Of a DNA stretch of 5,411 bases, positions 5,361-5,411 are shown in pieces. How positions within the stretch are numbered: the first letter of the stretch is position 1; the number at the start of each line of letters is the position of its first letter. The DNA comes from Lachnospiraceae bacterium (GTDB taxonomy: Bacteria; Bacillota; Clostridia; Lachnospirales; Lachnospiraceae). The position numbers and the translations under genes were made by a program. The notes below the pieces were generated by a model. The model worked only from the letters and a program-made list of their open reading frames with translations, searched no databases and was not told the origin of the DNA. The stretch lies in contig JAJPZP010000197.1 in assembly GCA_021204285.1 (NCBI GenBank), forward strand, positions 1-5,411, read 5' to 3'.

Positions 5361-5411
5361 TGTTATATCCATTCCTTTCGCGTTTTTGACGCTCAAGGCA
5401 CAAAACGTTAT
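5361..5411 (-). other. Upstream flank of ybaB, partial
   Basis: These 51 bases hold the AAAGGA ribosome binding site of ybaB (5378 to 5373) and a short GCGT-CAAAA-ACGC stem without a U tract, too weak for a terminator. No promoter is recognisable. The preceding gene lies outside the window; dnaX is usual at this place, but nothing here shows it. Confidence 0.5.

Noticed and set aside
5016..5396. Longer ybaB starting at TTG 5396
   Set aside because: The added residues are not family-like, and the ATG at 5360 starts the conserved MAKRGGF with AAAGGA upstream.
5378..5396. GCGT-CAAAA-ACGC stem upstream of ybaB as a terminator of the preceding gene
   Set aside because: It has only a four-pair stem and no U tract on the minus strand.

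Overview
The window is a compact stretch of chromosome from what looks like a Gram-positive member of the Clostridia, most likely Lachnospiraceae. This is inferred from the protein sequences, the AAGGAGG-type ribosome binding sites, consensus sigma-A promoters and gene order; no search was run. All six protein genes lie on the minus strand, so transcription runs from position 5411 towards position 1. I see no convincing gene on the plus strand, and no mobile element, CRISPR array or tRNA.

Read in the direction of transcription, the first block (5360 to 3351) holds ybaB/ebfC (nucleoid-associated protein), recR (recombination mediator) and an aldose 1-epimerase of the GalM family. The ybaB stop and recR start overlap as TGATG, the recR-galM gap is 25 bases, and a strong UUCG-loop terminator follows galM. 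This is the familiar ybaB-recR repair/nucleoid cassette with a sugar-metabolism gene attached.

The second block (3227 to 263) is an envelope cluster: a single-pass membrane protein with an MPN/JAB-like cytosolic domain and an extracellular LysM domain, a DUF5711-type protein with one membrane helix and a beta-propeller-like outer part, and a CvpA-family polytopic membrane protein. The MPN-like domain has lost every residue of the JAMM metal site, so it is probably a non-catalytic pseudo-protease. The fusion of this domain to a LysM is the most unusual protein feature here.

The third block (262 to 1) has no gene but holds two near-perfect or perfect sigma-A promoters in tandem (TTGACA-17-TATTAT and TTGACA-17-TATAAT), then a hairpin, a TTGATAATTAAATAG segment and a boxA-like TGCTTTGAAAA. 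This is the layout of a ribosomal RNA operon leader, and I infer that a 16S rRNA gene starts just beyond position 1. No clear terminator separates cvpA from these promoters.
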